Of a DNA stretch of 64,000 nucleotides, positions 28,637 through 39,701 are shown piece after piece (within the stretch, counting starts at the first letter, position 1; each line of letters begins with the position of its first letter). Origin of the DNA: Meiothermus sp. QL-1 (GTDB lineage: Bacteria > Deinococcota > Deinococci > Deinococcales > Thermaceae). The stretch spans positions 40,363 through 104,362 of the forward strand of contig NZ_QQSV01000009.1 of assembly GCF_003351145.1 (NCBI RefSeq). The letters run 5' to 3'. The position numbers and the translations under genes were made by a program. The notes under the pieces are model-generated. The model made no database searches and was not told the DNA's origin. It saw only the letters and a program-made list of their open reading frames with translations.

Positions 28637-28908
28637 GGGCCCCTAGTCATATCCAGCATCCCCTGACCACGGGCCTCCAGAGGAGCCTCTGCCAGCCCTT
28701 CGGGGTTGGTGAGGTTGGCCAGCAGGGTAAGCTCGAGGGCCTCCGGGGTGAGGGGGGTGAACACGCTGGCCTGCTGCACGATGGCCCCCGCGCCGGCCAC
28801 CAGGGGGGCGGCGCTGCTGGCTATCCAAGCCAGCCCCTTCCGCCCGATTTTCTTCGCCGCGGCAGGCAACAGCGGACGCAACGTGGATGAACAGGACTGC
28901 TTCGTCAT
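28633..28908 (-). CDS. hypothetical protein, 91 aa
   Basis: Not recognised. A minus-strand frame with high third-position GC and a hydrophobic stretch (WIASSAAPLVAGAGAIV, about 28-44) followed by an acidic tail (TPEALELTLLANL). Its TAA overlaps the prs stop codon tail to tail. There is no clear Shine-Dalgarno before the ATG. It adjoins a decayed gene, so it may itself be the tail of a broken secreted protein. Confidence 0.4.
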   Translation of the reverse strand: MTKQSCSSTLRPLLPAAAKKIGRKGLAWIASSAAPLVAGAGAIVQQASVFTPLTPEALELTLLANLTNPEGLAEAPLEARGQGMLDMTRGP

Positions 28909-28955
28909 CTGCTGGGAATGAGGATCTCTGGGTTCCCTGCGAGTGCTGGGGATGA

Positions 28956-29471
28956 TCTGCGTGGGTGCTCTGGCGCGTGGGCAGCACCGGCTTCGGCACC
29001 GGCCTGACTGCCAGCCGCACCTTCAACACGCCGGGCAGCTACACCATCAGCGTGCAGGCCACCGACGATGCCCCGGCCCCCCACACCCTCTCCGGCACCG
29101 ATACCCGCACCCTGACCGTGGTGAACTGCACCAACAACCCCCCCACGGCCAGCATCACCAACCCCCCCAGCGATCTGGACGTTGACTTCAACGGCACCGA
29201 TGAAAACGGGTGGTACTACCAGCTCACCCTGCAGGCCAGCGCCTCCGACCCCGACGGCAACCCCCTGACCCTGCAGTGGTTCACCAACCGCGGCGACGTG
29301 CAACCCGGCCCCCCCGCCAGCGGCGACTAGCTGCTGGGCACCGGCAGCTCGGTGACGGTGAGGTTGTATACCGTTTGCAACAGGGTCGATCGCACCATCA
29401 CCCTGCGGGTCTCCGATGGGGTTAATACCATCATCCGCACCCGCCAAGTTCGGGTCAATGTTCTGTGCTAA
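28956..29471 (+). pseudogene. fragment of PKD/Ig-like repeat surface protein with an in-frame stop
   Basis: The frame from 28956 has no start and reads like the inside of a PKD-type beta-sandwich protein: WRVGSTGFGTGL, FNTPGSYTISVQATD, a Cys, then NNPPTASITNP and DPDGNPLTLQWF. A TAG at 29328-29330 interrupts it, but the same frame continues (GTGSSVTVRLYTVCNRVDRT, then TLRVSDGV) to a TAA at 29469-29471. The 5' end is missing and the gene is decayed. A terminator hairpin follows. Confidence 0.7.
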
Positions 29472-29505
29472 TTGAGACTTCCCGAAAGATACGCCAATTC
29501 TTGTC

Positions 29506-29531
29506 AACGAGGGCCTCTATGGGCCCTCGTT
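29506..29531 (+). terminator. stem-loop after the decayed surface-protein gene
   Basis: AACGAGGGCC and GGCCCTCGTT form a perfect 10-bp stem with a 6-nt loop. There is only a weak T-rich tail. It ends transcription ahead of the regulator gene at 29582. Confidence 0.6.
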
Positions 29532-29581
29532 CTTGATGAAGAGCGCTGGCCATCACCGCGCGTACACTAATTCCAACGGCC

Positions 29582-32500
29582 ATGAAGGTTCGCCTGCTCC
29601 TGTTGGGGAGCCCCGAGCTCTGGCTGGGGGGTGAGCGGCTGCACCTGCCCACCCGCAAGCTGCTGGGGCTTTTGGCCTATCTGGCCCTGGAAGGCCCCAC
29701 CCCCCGCAGCACCCTGGCCGCTTTGTTCTGGGAGGCCGAGGAAGAGCGGGCCAGGGCCAACCTGCGCAACGAGTTGTACCGCCTTAAGAAGACCCCGCTG
29801 GCCGAGGTGGTGCGGGAAGACCAGGGGGTGCTCTGCCTGGATAACCTCGAGACCGACGCCGCCCAGTTTGAGCGGCTCCGGCAGGCCGGGCAGTACGCCG
29901 AGGCCAAGCGCCTGTACCGGGGGCCTTTGCTCTCGGGCCTCGAGCTCGCCGAGGCTCCGGCCTTCGAGGACTGGCTGGGGCTGGCGCGGGCCCGTTGGGA
30001 AGAACGCTACAACGGCGCCTTGCTGGGCCTGGCCCGGCAACAAAAGGCCGCAGGGCAGCCAAACGAGGCCCTTCTGAGCTATCAGGAACTTTTGGCCCGC
30101 GACCCCTTGCAGGAGGAGGTCTGGCGCGAGTGCATGGTGCTCTTAGCCGAGGTGGGCCAGGCGGCCCGGGCGCTGGAACAGTACCATCGCTACGCGGCTT
30201 TTCTGGAGCGGGAGCTGGGCCTGGCCCCCAGCCGAGAGACCCGGCTGCTGGCCGAGGGCCTGCGCACAGGTCGAACCACGCGCCCGTCCTCCGGGCTCAG
30301 CCGCCCTCCCCTGGTGGGCCGTGGCCCCGAGTGGGAACGGCTTCAGCGGGCCTGGCGGGAAGGAAAGCGGATTCTGGTGGAGGGCGAGCCGGGGGTGGGC
30401 AAGACCCGGCTGTTGCAGGAGTTCATCGCCGCGCAGGGGGTCGCTTCTGGGCTGATGCAGGGGCGGCCCGGCGATGCCGGGGTGCCCTACGCCAGCGCGA
30501 CCCGGTGGCTCGAGCGGGCCCTGGCCCAGGTATCGCCCGGCGGGCTCCCCCCTTGGGTGCGCCGGGAACTGGCCCGTTTGCTCCCCGACCTGGACGAAAG
30601 CCCGCCCCCCTTGCAGGGCGAGGAAGACCGCCTGCGCTTATACAAGGCCATTCTGACCCTGCTCCAAGCGTGGCAGCAGGCCCACAGACTCGCGCTGGGG
30701 GCCGACGATGTGCAGTTCGTGGACGGGGCCAGCCTCGAGCTTTTGGACTACATACTGGCCGAGCTTCCGGGCACCCCCTTCCTGCTGGCCTACCGGGCGG
30801 ACGAACTCTCGGCCCGAGGGCAAGCCCTGGTGCAGCACCTGCGGGCCTCCGGGGAGGCGCTGGGGCTGGCGCTGGCGCCCCTCGGGATGGCAGGCCTGGA
30901 GGAGATGCTCGGGGCCCTGCCCCTGCCCCCCGCAACCCGTCGGCTGGCCCGGCCTCTGCACCGGCTGACCGGGGGCAACCCGCTCTTCGTGCTGGAAACC
31001 CTGCGCAGCCTGGAGGAACAGGGGCGGCTGGAGCTGAGCGAGACCGACTTTGAGGCGGTCTGGCCCAGGCTGCCCCGCTCCGGGCGGGTGCAGGCCATCC
31101 TCCAGCAACGCCTGGGGCGGCTTGCGCCGGACGCCCTGGAACTGCTCCGGCTGGCCGCCCTGGCCGGCGAACGCTATACCCCCCGGCTGGCCGCTCAGGC
31201 ATTGCAAAAAAGCCCCCTGAGCATTGCGGAGAATGGCGATTTGCTCGAGCAAGCCGGCCTCCTAAAGGGTGGACGCTTCGCCCACGACCTGCTGCTGGAA
31301 GCCACCCAGGCGCTCATGCCCCCGGCCACCCGGCGTTACCTGCATGGGCGGCTGCTCGGGGCCCTGAGCGCCCAGGACGAGCCCGTCCCCGCTGCCGTCC
31401 TGCTGGAACATGCCATTGGGGCCGGGGAACCCCAGGCCACGTTGCGTTTGAGCCAACAGGCCGCCCAGGAGGCCCGCAAGCTGGCGGCCTGGCCCCAGGC
31501 CCTGGCCCACCTCGAGCGGGCTTTGGGCCTGCTCCACTACGACCCTGCCCTCGAGGCCCAGCTTCGCCTCGAGCTCGAGGAAATCTACTACCAAATGGCC
31601 GACCCCCAGGCCCAACAGGCCGAACTGGCCCGCCTGGAGGCCCTGGCCCGGCCCGAGCTGGCCTCGGAACTGGCCTACCGCAAAGGGCGGCTGGCGCGGG
31701 TGCTGGGCGACTTTGAACAGGCCGCCCACTGGCTGCGCCAAAGCCAGAACCAGGCCGCCCGGCTGGAGCTGGTGTACGCCCTGGAGCACCTGGGCATCGT
31801 CGAGGGGGCCCGCGAGGCCGCCCTGGCGGTCTTGCAGCAACCCGAGTCGCCGGAAAACGCCTTCCGCGCCGCTTTGCTGCTGGCCGAGCTGGCCCTCGAG
31901 CAGGCCCAGCCCGAGCAGGCCTTGCACTGGTACGACCGGGCCGAGCCCTACACCCAGGGCGCGCCCGTTCACCGGGTGCGCTTTCTGCGCTCCAAGGCCC
32001 GCTTTCTTTACCACAGCGGCCATGCGGAGGGGAGCATTGCCCTGGGTCAGGAGGGGCTGGCCCTCGCGCGGGAGCTGCACCTCCAGGGCGATGAGGTGGT
32101 CCTGTTGCACAACCTGGCGGTGGCCCTGCACACCGCCCGCCACACCCAGGAGGCCCTAGAGCGTTTTGCGCAGACCCAGGCCCTGGCCCGTAAGCTGGGC
32201 ATGGAGTTCATCTGGCAAAGCGCCCAGACCCACCTGGCCCTGATCGAGATTGGCCTGGGCGCGTTTGAGCCGGCGCTCGAGCGCCTACAAGCCCCCAGCC
32301 CCTACGCCCATCACCACCGGGCCATGCTGCGGGCCTTGGCGCTGGTACACCTGGGCCGGTTGGAGGAGGCCCGCGAGCAGATTGCCTTTGCCCTGCCCGG
32401 CCTGGGGGCCCATGCCTGGCAGGCCCGCGAGGCCCGGTATGTGGCGGCTTTGGTGGAGACCCGCGCCAACCAACCCCACGAAAGCGAGCGCTGGCTCTGC

Positions 32501-32728
32501 GAAACCCTGCAAAGCCCGGAGCCTACCCTGCTGGAACTTTGCCAGAGTTTGCGGGCCTTCAACCTCTTGCAGCAGGGCCGGCTTCAAGAAGCGCTGGAAG
32601 CCTCGAGCCCGGCCTATGCCCGCCTGCACTGCCTCAAGGCCGACCTGCCCATCCAGCAGGTGGCCTGGGTGCAGGCCCAAATTCTGCACCGGCTGGGCCG
32701 ACCAGAGGCCGCCCAGGAAGCCCTGTAA
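29582..32728 (+). CDS. BTAD/SARP-type transcriptional regulator with AAA ATPase and TPRs (premature stop)
   Basis: A 1048-aa regulator. Residues about 1-90 are a winged-helix DNA-binding domain (LPTRKLLGLLAYLALEG, RANLRNELYRLKK). About 95-235 are a BTAD helical domain. From about 255 there is an ATPase with P-loop GEPGVGKTRLLQE. The C-terminal half is TPR-like, rich in Leu/Ala/Glu helices. A TAA at 32726-32728 ends it, but the same frame continues for 46 sense codons of similar TPR-like sequence to a TAG at 32867-32869, so the full gene was 29582-32869. A -10-like TACACT (29563-29568) lies 13 nt before the ATG, suggesting a near-leaderless mRNA. Genes downstream may be its targets. Confidence 0.85.
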   Translation: MKVRLLLLGSPELWLGGERLHLPTRKLLGLLAYLALEGPTPRSTLAALFWEAEEERARANLRNELYRLKKTPLAEVVREDQGVLCLDNLETDAAQFERLRQAGQYAEAKRLYRGPLLSGLELAEAPAFEDWLGLARARWEERYNGALLGLARQQKAAGQPNEALLSYQELLARDPLQEEVWRECMVLLAEVGQAARALEQYHRYAAFLERELGLAPSRETRLLAEGLRTGRTTRPSSGLSRPPLVGRGPEWERLQRAWREGKRILVEGEPGVGKTRLLQEFIAAQGVASGLMQGRPGDAGVPYASATRWLERALAQVSPGGLPPWVRRELARLLPDLDESPPPLQGEEDRLRLYKAILTLLQAWQQAHRLALGADDVQFVDGASLELLDYILAELPGTPFLLAYRADELSARGQALVQHLRASGEALGLALAPLGMAGLEEMLGALPLPPATRRLARPLHRLTGGNPLFVLETLRSLEEQGRLELSETDFEAVWPRLPRSGRVQAILQQRLGRLAPDALELLRLAALAGERYTPRLAAQALQKSPLSIAENGDLLEQAGLLKGGRFAHDLLLEATQALMPPATRRYLHGRLLGALSAQDEPVPAAVLLEHAIGAGEPQATLRLSQQAAQEARKLAAWPQALAHLERALGLLHYDPALEAQLRLELEEIYYQMADPQAQQAELARLEALARPELASELAYRKGRLARVLGDFEQAAHWLRQSQNQAARLELVYALEHLGIVEGAREAALAVLQQPESPENAFRAALLLAELALEQAQPEQALHWYDRAEPYTQGAPVHRVRFLRSKARFLYHSGHAEGSIALGQEGLALARELHLQGDEVVLLHNLAVALHTARHTQEALERFAQTQALARKLGMEFIWQSAQTHLALIEIGLGAFEPALERLQAPSPYAHHHRAMLRALALVHLGRLEEAREQIAFALPGLGAHAWQAREARYVAALVETRANQPHESERWLCETLQSPEPTLLELCQSLRAFNLLQQGRLQEALEASSPAYARLHCLKADLPIQQVAWVQAQILHRLGRPEAAQEAL

Positions 32729-32880
32729 CAAGCCGGGAGGCTGCTCCTGGAGGCCCTGGCCCAGCTCCCTAAAGCCCAGCAGGCCCGCTACCTGGAGGCC
32801 TTCGCCTACAACCGGGGCATCCGGGAAGCCTTGCAGGGCCGCTGGCCCGAGGCCCCGCTGCTCTTGTAGCCCTGTCCCAC

Positions 32881-32899
32881 CTTGTGACGCTCTTGCGAC
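32881..32899 (+). promoter_or_regulatory. 11-bp-spaced direct repeat, candidate SARP/BTAD site
   Basis: CTTGTGAC (32881-32888) and CTTGCGAC (32892-32899) differ in one base and are offset by 11 bp, one helical turn. That is the arrangement SARP regulators bind. It lies directly between the BTAD regulator and the next small gene. No good -10 was found at the expected distance. Confidence 0.4.
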
Positions 32900-32936
32900 A
32901 CCGCCTTCGGCATCCTTGCCCCAGGGAGGTGAGAAG

Positions 32937-33128
32937 GTGTCCCCACTTAGGCAAACCTACCTGCTTAGGCTTTCCCGGGACGAGGAAGGGCAGTTGCGTA
33001 TTGAGCTGCAGTCCACCGACCAGAGCCCGCCGCACTACTTTGCCAGCCTCAAGGAACTGTATAGGCACCTAGAAGCGGCCTTTCGACCCGAAATGGCCGC
33101 CAAACAGGACTCGAGCTACCAGCCATGA
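32937..33128 (+). CDS. small protein (63 aa) downstream of the BTAD regulator
   Basis: GTG 32937 with GGAGGTGAGAAG just before it. The protein reads YLLRLSRDEEGQLRIELQ, then HYFASLKELYRHLEAAF: a beta-hairpin followed by a helix, a layout I associate with short proteins encoded beside BTAD/AfsR regulators in other phyla. Function unknown. It ends 38 nt before the secreted stalk-domain gene and is probably co-transcribed with it. Confidence 0.7.
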   Translation: MSPLRQTYLLRLSRDEEGQLRIELQSTDQSPPHYFASLKELYRHLEAAFRPEMAAKQDSSYQP

Positions 33129-33166
33129 AAAGTGGCTATCTGCGCTCGACGAGTAAAGGAGACCCC

Positions 33167-33829
33167 ATGAAAAAGATGCTGCTTCTGGCCGTTGCAACCC
33201 TGCTCGCTTTAGCCCTGGCCCAGGCCGCCCAGAAAACCTACCGCCTGCTCATCAACGGCCAGGCCGCCGGCGCCCCGGCCATCGTGGTGGGCGGCAAGAC
33301 CTACGTGCCGCTGGATGCGCTGAGGGCCGCCGGGGTGGGGGTCAGCCTCTCCGGCGCCACCCTGAGCCTAACCCTACCCAGCACGCCGGTGGCCCAGGGC
33401 GGGGCCAACCAGATTGCCGCACTGGAGGGCTGTATGAACGAGTGGCTCTTCAACGGCATCTGGCGCTTCCGGGTGCTCAGCCTGGAGCCGCTGCCTGCGG
33501 AGGGCCGTCGGGGCTGGAAGGCCATGCTCGAGCTGCGCAACGGCACCACCGCCAACGGCGCGGCCCTGGCAAGCACCGGTTGGCAGGGCCTCAAGCTGGT
33601 GCTCGATAACGGCAACACCATAGAGTCGCGGTATGTCGAGATGCGCGACAAACCCTTTGCCCAGGGCACCGGCATGGTGCAGGAGGCCCTCTTCTACTCC
33701 AACGAAACCGAGCGCACCCCCACCAAGCTATTGCTGCTTTTGGATGCCAACAAGATGCTCACCTCGCTCAAGATCCGCTACACGGTACCGGACCCCAGCT
33801 TCCGGGTGCGGCTCGACTGCCGCAAATAG
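33167..33829 (+). CDS. secreted protein with copper-amine-oxidase-N/stalk-like domain
   Basis: 220 aa. ATG 33167, preceded by AAAGGAGA, gives a signal peptide (MKKMLLLAVATLLALALAQA). A stalk-like motif follows (LINGQAAGAPAIVVGGKTYV, then PLDALRAAGV), then GGANQ and a C-terminal beta-rich domain with two Cys. The same architecture, including GGANQ after the stalk, occurs in the gene at 52580-53263. It probably sits on the cell surface; the substrate is unknown. Confidence 0.85.
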   Translation: MKKMLLLAVATLLALALAQAAQKTYRLLINGQAAGAPAIVVGGKTYVPLDALRAAGVGVSLSGATLSLTLPSTPVAQGGANQIAALEGCMNEWLFNGIWRFRVLSLEPLPAEGRRGWKAMLELRNGTTANGAALASTGWQGLKLVLDNGNTIESRYVEMRDKPFAQGTGMVQEALFYSNETERTPTKLLLLLDANKMLTSLKIRYTVPDPSFRVRLDCRK

Positions 33830-33836
33830 GAGACCC

Positions 33837-34835
33837 ATGAAGTATCCCTGGCTCTACCTGGCAGTCGCGGCCTTCCTGACCGCCTGTCCGCAGAACCCAC
33901 CCCCGCCCACCCTGGGCAGACCGGGCGATTTTACCGCCACGGTGGGCTCGAGCACCTCCATCGGCCTGCGCTGGCTGAAGGTTGAGGGCGCTGCCGCTTA
34001 CCAGCTTGAACGCAAGGTGGGCAGCGGCAGCTTCAGCCCGCTCGTAAGCATCCCCCACGAGATGGGCGGCCCTCTGGTACAGAGCCACACCGACAGCGGC
34101 CTCACCCCCGGCACCCGCTACACCTACCGCATCCGGGCGGTGAACGCCGGCCTCCAGAGCGAATGGAGCACCTCCGCCGAGGTGGAAACCCCCGCGGCGG
34201 CTTCCACAAGGTACCGGGTATCGGGTTACTGGCTGGGCGCCAGCGACCCCAACCTGTACCTCGTCACCGATACAGGTGTGGTCTTCAGTTCGGCCACCGT
34301 CACCGTCAACGGCACCCCACTCACCTACCGCAACCCGCCCGGTTCCTACTACGCGCCCAGCCTTCCCGGCGCCACGGCGGGCACCGTGCTCAACCTGAAC
34401 ATCACCGTGCCGGAGGGTACCATCACCGCCTCGGCGGCCATTCCCCAGGCCCCCAGCCTCACCGCCCCCGCTGCCGACGCGCGCATCACGGAAAACCGGC
34501 CCCTTACCGTCACCTGGAATTACACCGGCCCCGACCCCGACCGCTTCTACCTCCACCTGCTGGGCGACGGCCCGCTTAACTACGTGGCCGCCAATATCTC
34601 CGGTGCAGAGCGCAGCTTTACCATCCCAGCCGACCAGGTGGTAGTTCCTGCTGGCGGCAGGGCCTCTTTGTTCCTGTACGCCGTCAACGACGGCAAGGCC
34701 AGCTTCAGCGGGCCGGTGCTGCCCACCTCGGCGATGGGGGTGGCGGCCAGCACCAGCGTTATCTTCGATATCGTTCCTGCGCCCCCAGGGCTTCCCGCTG
34801 GCGCAGGGCCTCGTAGAGCACCAGCGCTGCCGTGA
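33837..34835 (+). CDS. fibronectin type III lipoprotein
   Basis: 332 aa. The start is ATG 33837 with AGGAGA before it, 7 nt after the previous stop. It has a lipoprotein signal ending in the lipobox LTAC (Cys about 18) and a Pro-rich linker. Next is an FN3 domain (about 30-115: SSTSIGLRWLKVEGAAAYQL, TPGTRYTYRIRAVN), then a second beta-rich region. The last 77 nt overlap the convergent RNA methyltransferase gene, so the tail may be an accident of a lost stop. Probably exported with the preceding protein. Confidence 0.8.
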   Translation: MKYPWLYLAVAAFLTACPQNPPPPTLGRPGDFTATVGSSTSIGLRWLKVEGAAAYQLERKVGSGSFSPLVSIPHEMGGPLVQSHTDSGLTPGTRYTYRIRAVNAGLQSEWSTSAEVETPAAASTRYRVSGYWLGASDPNLYLVTDTGVVFSSATVTVNGTPLTYRNPPGSYYAPSLPGATAGTVLNLNITVPEGTITASAAIPQAPSLTAPAADARITENRPLTVTWNYTGPDPDRFYLHLLGDGPLNYVAANISGAERSFTIPADQVVVPAGGRASLFLYAVNDGKASFSGPVLPTSAMGVAASTSVIFDIVPAPPGLPAGAGPRRAPALP

Positions 34836-35556
34836 CCGCCACGTTGAGGCTGTCGGCCTGGCCCCGCATGGGCACCCGCACGCACAACGCGGCCCGCTCC
34901 AGCCAGCCAGGGCCGAGCCCCTCGTGCTCCGGGCCCAGGGCCAGGGCCACCGGGCCTTTTAGGTCCGCTTCCCAGTAGGTTTTTCCGGCCTGGGGGGAGG
35001 TGGCCACCAGGGGAATCCGCTGCTGCGCCAGCCAGGCCCAGACGGCAGTCTCCTCCGCTGTGAAGGTGGGCAGGGAGAACACCGCGCCGGTGGAGTTGTG
35101 GATGACCTGGGGGCTGTAGGGGTCCACCCCGCCCACCACCAGCGCTGCGTGGGCCCCGGCGGCGTCGGCCGAGCGCAGCAGGGCCCCCAGGTTGCCGGGC
35201 TTCTCCAGCCCCACCGCCACCACCACCAGGGCCGCCGGAGGCGGGGTGAAGGCTTCCAGAAGGCGCTGGGGGCGGCGGGCCACCGCGATAAGCCCCGCGG
35301 GGTTTTCCCGGCTGCTCAGCTTTTTGAGCACCGCCTCTGAAACCTCGGTGCACAAAAGCCGCTGGGCCAGACGGCTCTCCTCAGGGGTTAGCCTCTTGCC
35401 GCAGTAGGCCTCCACCACCTCCACCCCCCCAGCCAGGGCCCGCCCCAGCTCCCGCGCCCCCTCGATCAGGAAGAGCCCGCTCTCCTCCCGGGCCCGCCGC
35501 TCTTTGAGCCGGGCCAGGGCCTTGACGCGGGGATTGGTGGGGGAGGTGATCCTCAG
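34759..35556 (-). CDS. TrmH/SpoU family RNA 2'-O-methyltransferase
   Basis: 265 aa. The N-terminal substrate-binding part starts ITSPTNPRVKALARLKERRA with LFLIEGARE. The SPOUT domain has motif 1 GLEKPGNLGALLRSADAAG, motif 2 ALALGPEHEGL and motif 3 VRVPMRGQADSLNVAVTAAL, which form the knotted SAM site. Target is a tRNA or rRNA ribose. No ATG, GTG or TTG lies in a sensible place: the only codon that keeps the conserved N terminus is CTG at 35556, which overlaps the sufE stop as CTGA and has GGGAGG upstream. I adopt it with reserve. Confidence 0.85.
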   Translation of the reverse strand: MRITSPTNPRVKALARLKERRAREESGLFLIEGARELGRALAGGVEVVEAYCGKRLTPEESRLAQRLLCTEVSEAVLKKLSSRENPAGLIAVARRPQRLLEAFTPPPAALVVVAVGLEKPGNLGALLRSADAAGAHAALVVGGVDPYSPQVIHNSTGAVFSLPTFTAEETAVWAWLAQQRIPLVATSPQAGKTYWEADLKGPVALALGPEHEGLGPGWLERAALCVRVPMRGQADSLNVAVTAALVLYEALRQREALGAQERYRR

Positions 35557-35987
35557 TTCTGCGCCTCCCGCACCTGCCGTTTGATGCGCGTGAGCACGGC
35601 CTGCAGCCCCCTCAGGCGCAGCGGGGTGATGATCTCCTCGAGCCTGGCCAGGGTGTAGAAGTCCTCCGGCACCGCCAGCACCGCCTCCGGGCTCTCGCCC
35701 TCCAGCCCTTCGGCCAGCAGGCCGGCGAAGGCCCGCACGGTGGGGGCCTCCTTGGGGGCATCGAAGTAGAGGTGCACCCGCTGGTCCTTTATCTCCGCGT
35801 GGACGAAGAAGGGGGTGGTGCACTCGTGGACCTGTTCCAGCCTGCCCTGCATGCCCTCGGGCAGAGGGGGCATCTTGCGGGCAAACTCCAGCAAAAGCTC
35901 GATTTTCAAGGCCTTGGGCGCGCTTCCTAGGGTCTGCAGCGCGCTCTTCAGCCGGGGGGGGAGGAGGGCCAGCCGTTCCTCGCTCAT
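35553..35987 (-). CDS. sufE: SufE-like sulfur acceptor
   Basis: 144 aa. SufE proteins take persulfide sulfur from SufS and pass it to the SufBCD Fe-S scaffold. The active cysteine is in VHECTTPFFV (about 54). The rest fits the fold, with KEAPTVRAFAGLLAEGLEG and a C-terminal LTRIKRQV helix. ATG 35987. No other suf gene is present here. Confidence 0.88.
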   Translation of the reverse strand: MSEERLALLPPRLKSALQTLGSAPKALKIELLLEFARKMPPLPEGMQGRLEQVHECTTPFFVHAEIKDQRVHLYFDAPKEAPTVRAFAGLLAEGLEGESPEAVLAVPEDFYTLARLEEIITPLRLRGLQAVLTRIKRQVREAQN

Positions 35988-36027
35988 GGGTTCAGGGTAC
36001 GCCCTGGCCGCCCAGGGGTAAAGGGGC

Positions 36028-39300
<3,273 letters not shown>

Positions 39301-39316
39301 ACGCCTTCCCTCAACG

Positions 39317-39586
39317 AAAAACCGCCCTGCTGAGCAGGTGCGGACGAGAGAATTCCCGCGGTACCACCGCACTTCCCGGGCTTTCCCGGGCCCTCTTTCG
39401 CGCTATCTCGGGCGCCCCCGCCGGGTTCTACTCGGTTGCCCTTTCTTCCCGGTTATGCAGGGGGATATTCAGCACCAACGTTGCCGCCCGGCTCGCACCC
39501 TCCCGGGCTCGCTGTGTGGGCGTTGGAGCCTACTCGTCCCTGCCCTTTACAGAAGCCACCGAACGTGCTATATTCGGCGTTCGGCA
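39317..39586 (-). promoter_or_regulatory. T-box leader of ileS (tRNA-Ile sensing)
   Basis: On the minus strand the leader contains a stem I region with GGGACGAGTAG, paired CCAACG/CGTTGG and GCCCGG/CCGGGC, and GAATATC, whose ATC (39466-39464) is the probable Ile specifier. The T-box core TGCGGTGGTACCGCGG (39371-39356) carries the TGGT that pairs with uncharged tRNA. It ends in a hairpin of 9 bp with one bulge (39343-39322) and TTTTT, an intrinsic terminator, so control is probably by transcription attenuation. It ends 16 nt before ileS. Confidence 0.92.
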
Positions 39587-39592
39587 ACCTGC

Positions 39593-39622
39593 ATGGTAGC
39601 AAGCCGCTAGCCCCCGCGTCAA
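39593..39622 (-). promoter_or_regulatory. promoter of the ileS T-box transcript
   Basis: TTGACG (39622-39617), an 18-nt spacer and TACCAT (39598-39593), giving a leader of about 285 nt. Confidence 0.5.
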
Positions 39623-39626
39623 CAAC

Positions 39627-39656
39627 TTGTTTTTCACCCAAGCCCAGCGCTATACT
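39627..39656 (+). promoter_or_regulatory. promoter of the transaldolase gene
   Basis: Good -10 TATACT (39651-39656) with a partial -35 TTGTTT (39627-39632) at 18 nt. It is back to back with the ileS promoter. Confidence 0.45.
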
Positions 39657-39701
39657 CGGCTGGAAAGCCCAAACACAAGTGGGTCAAAGGAGTGGCAAGG
39701 T

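Noticed and set aside
28643..29029. Alternative 128-aa minus-strand frame beside prs
   Set aside because: It overlaps the more protein-like 91-aa frame and runs into the opposite-strand surface-protein fragment; composition looks like a shadow.
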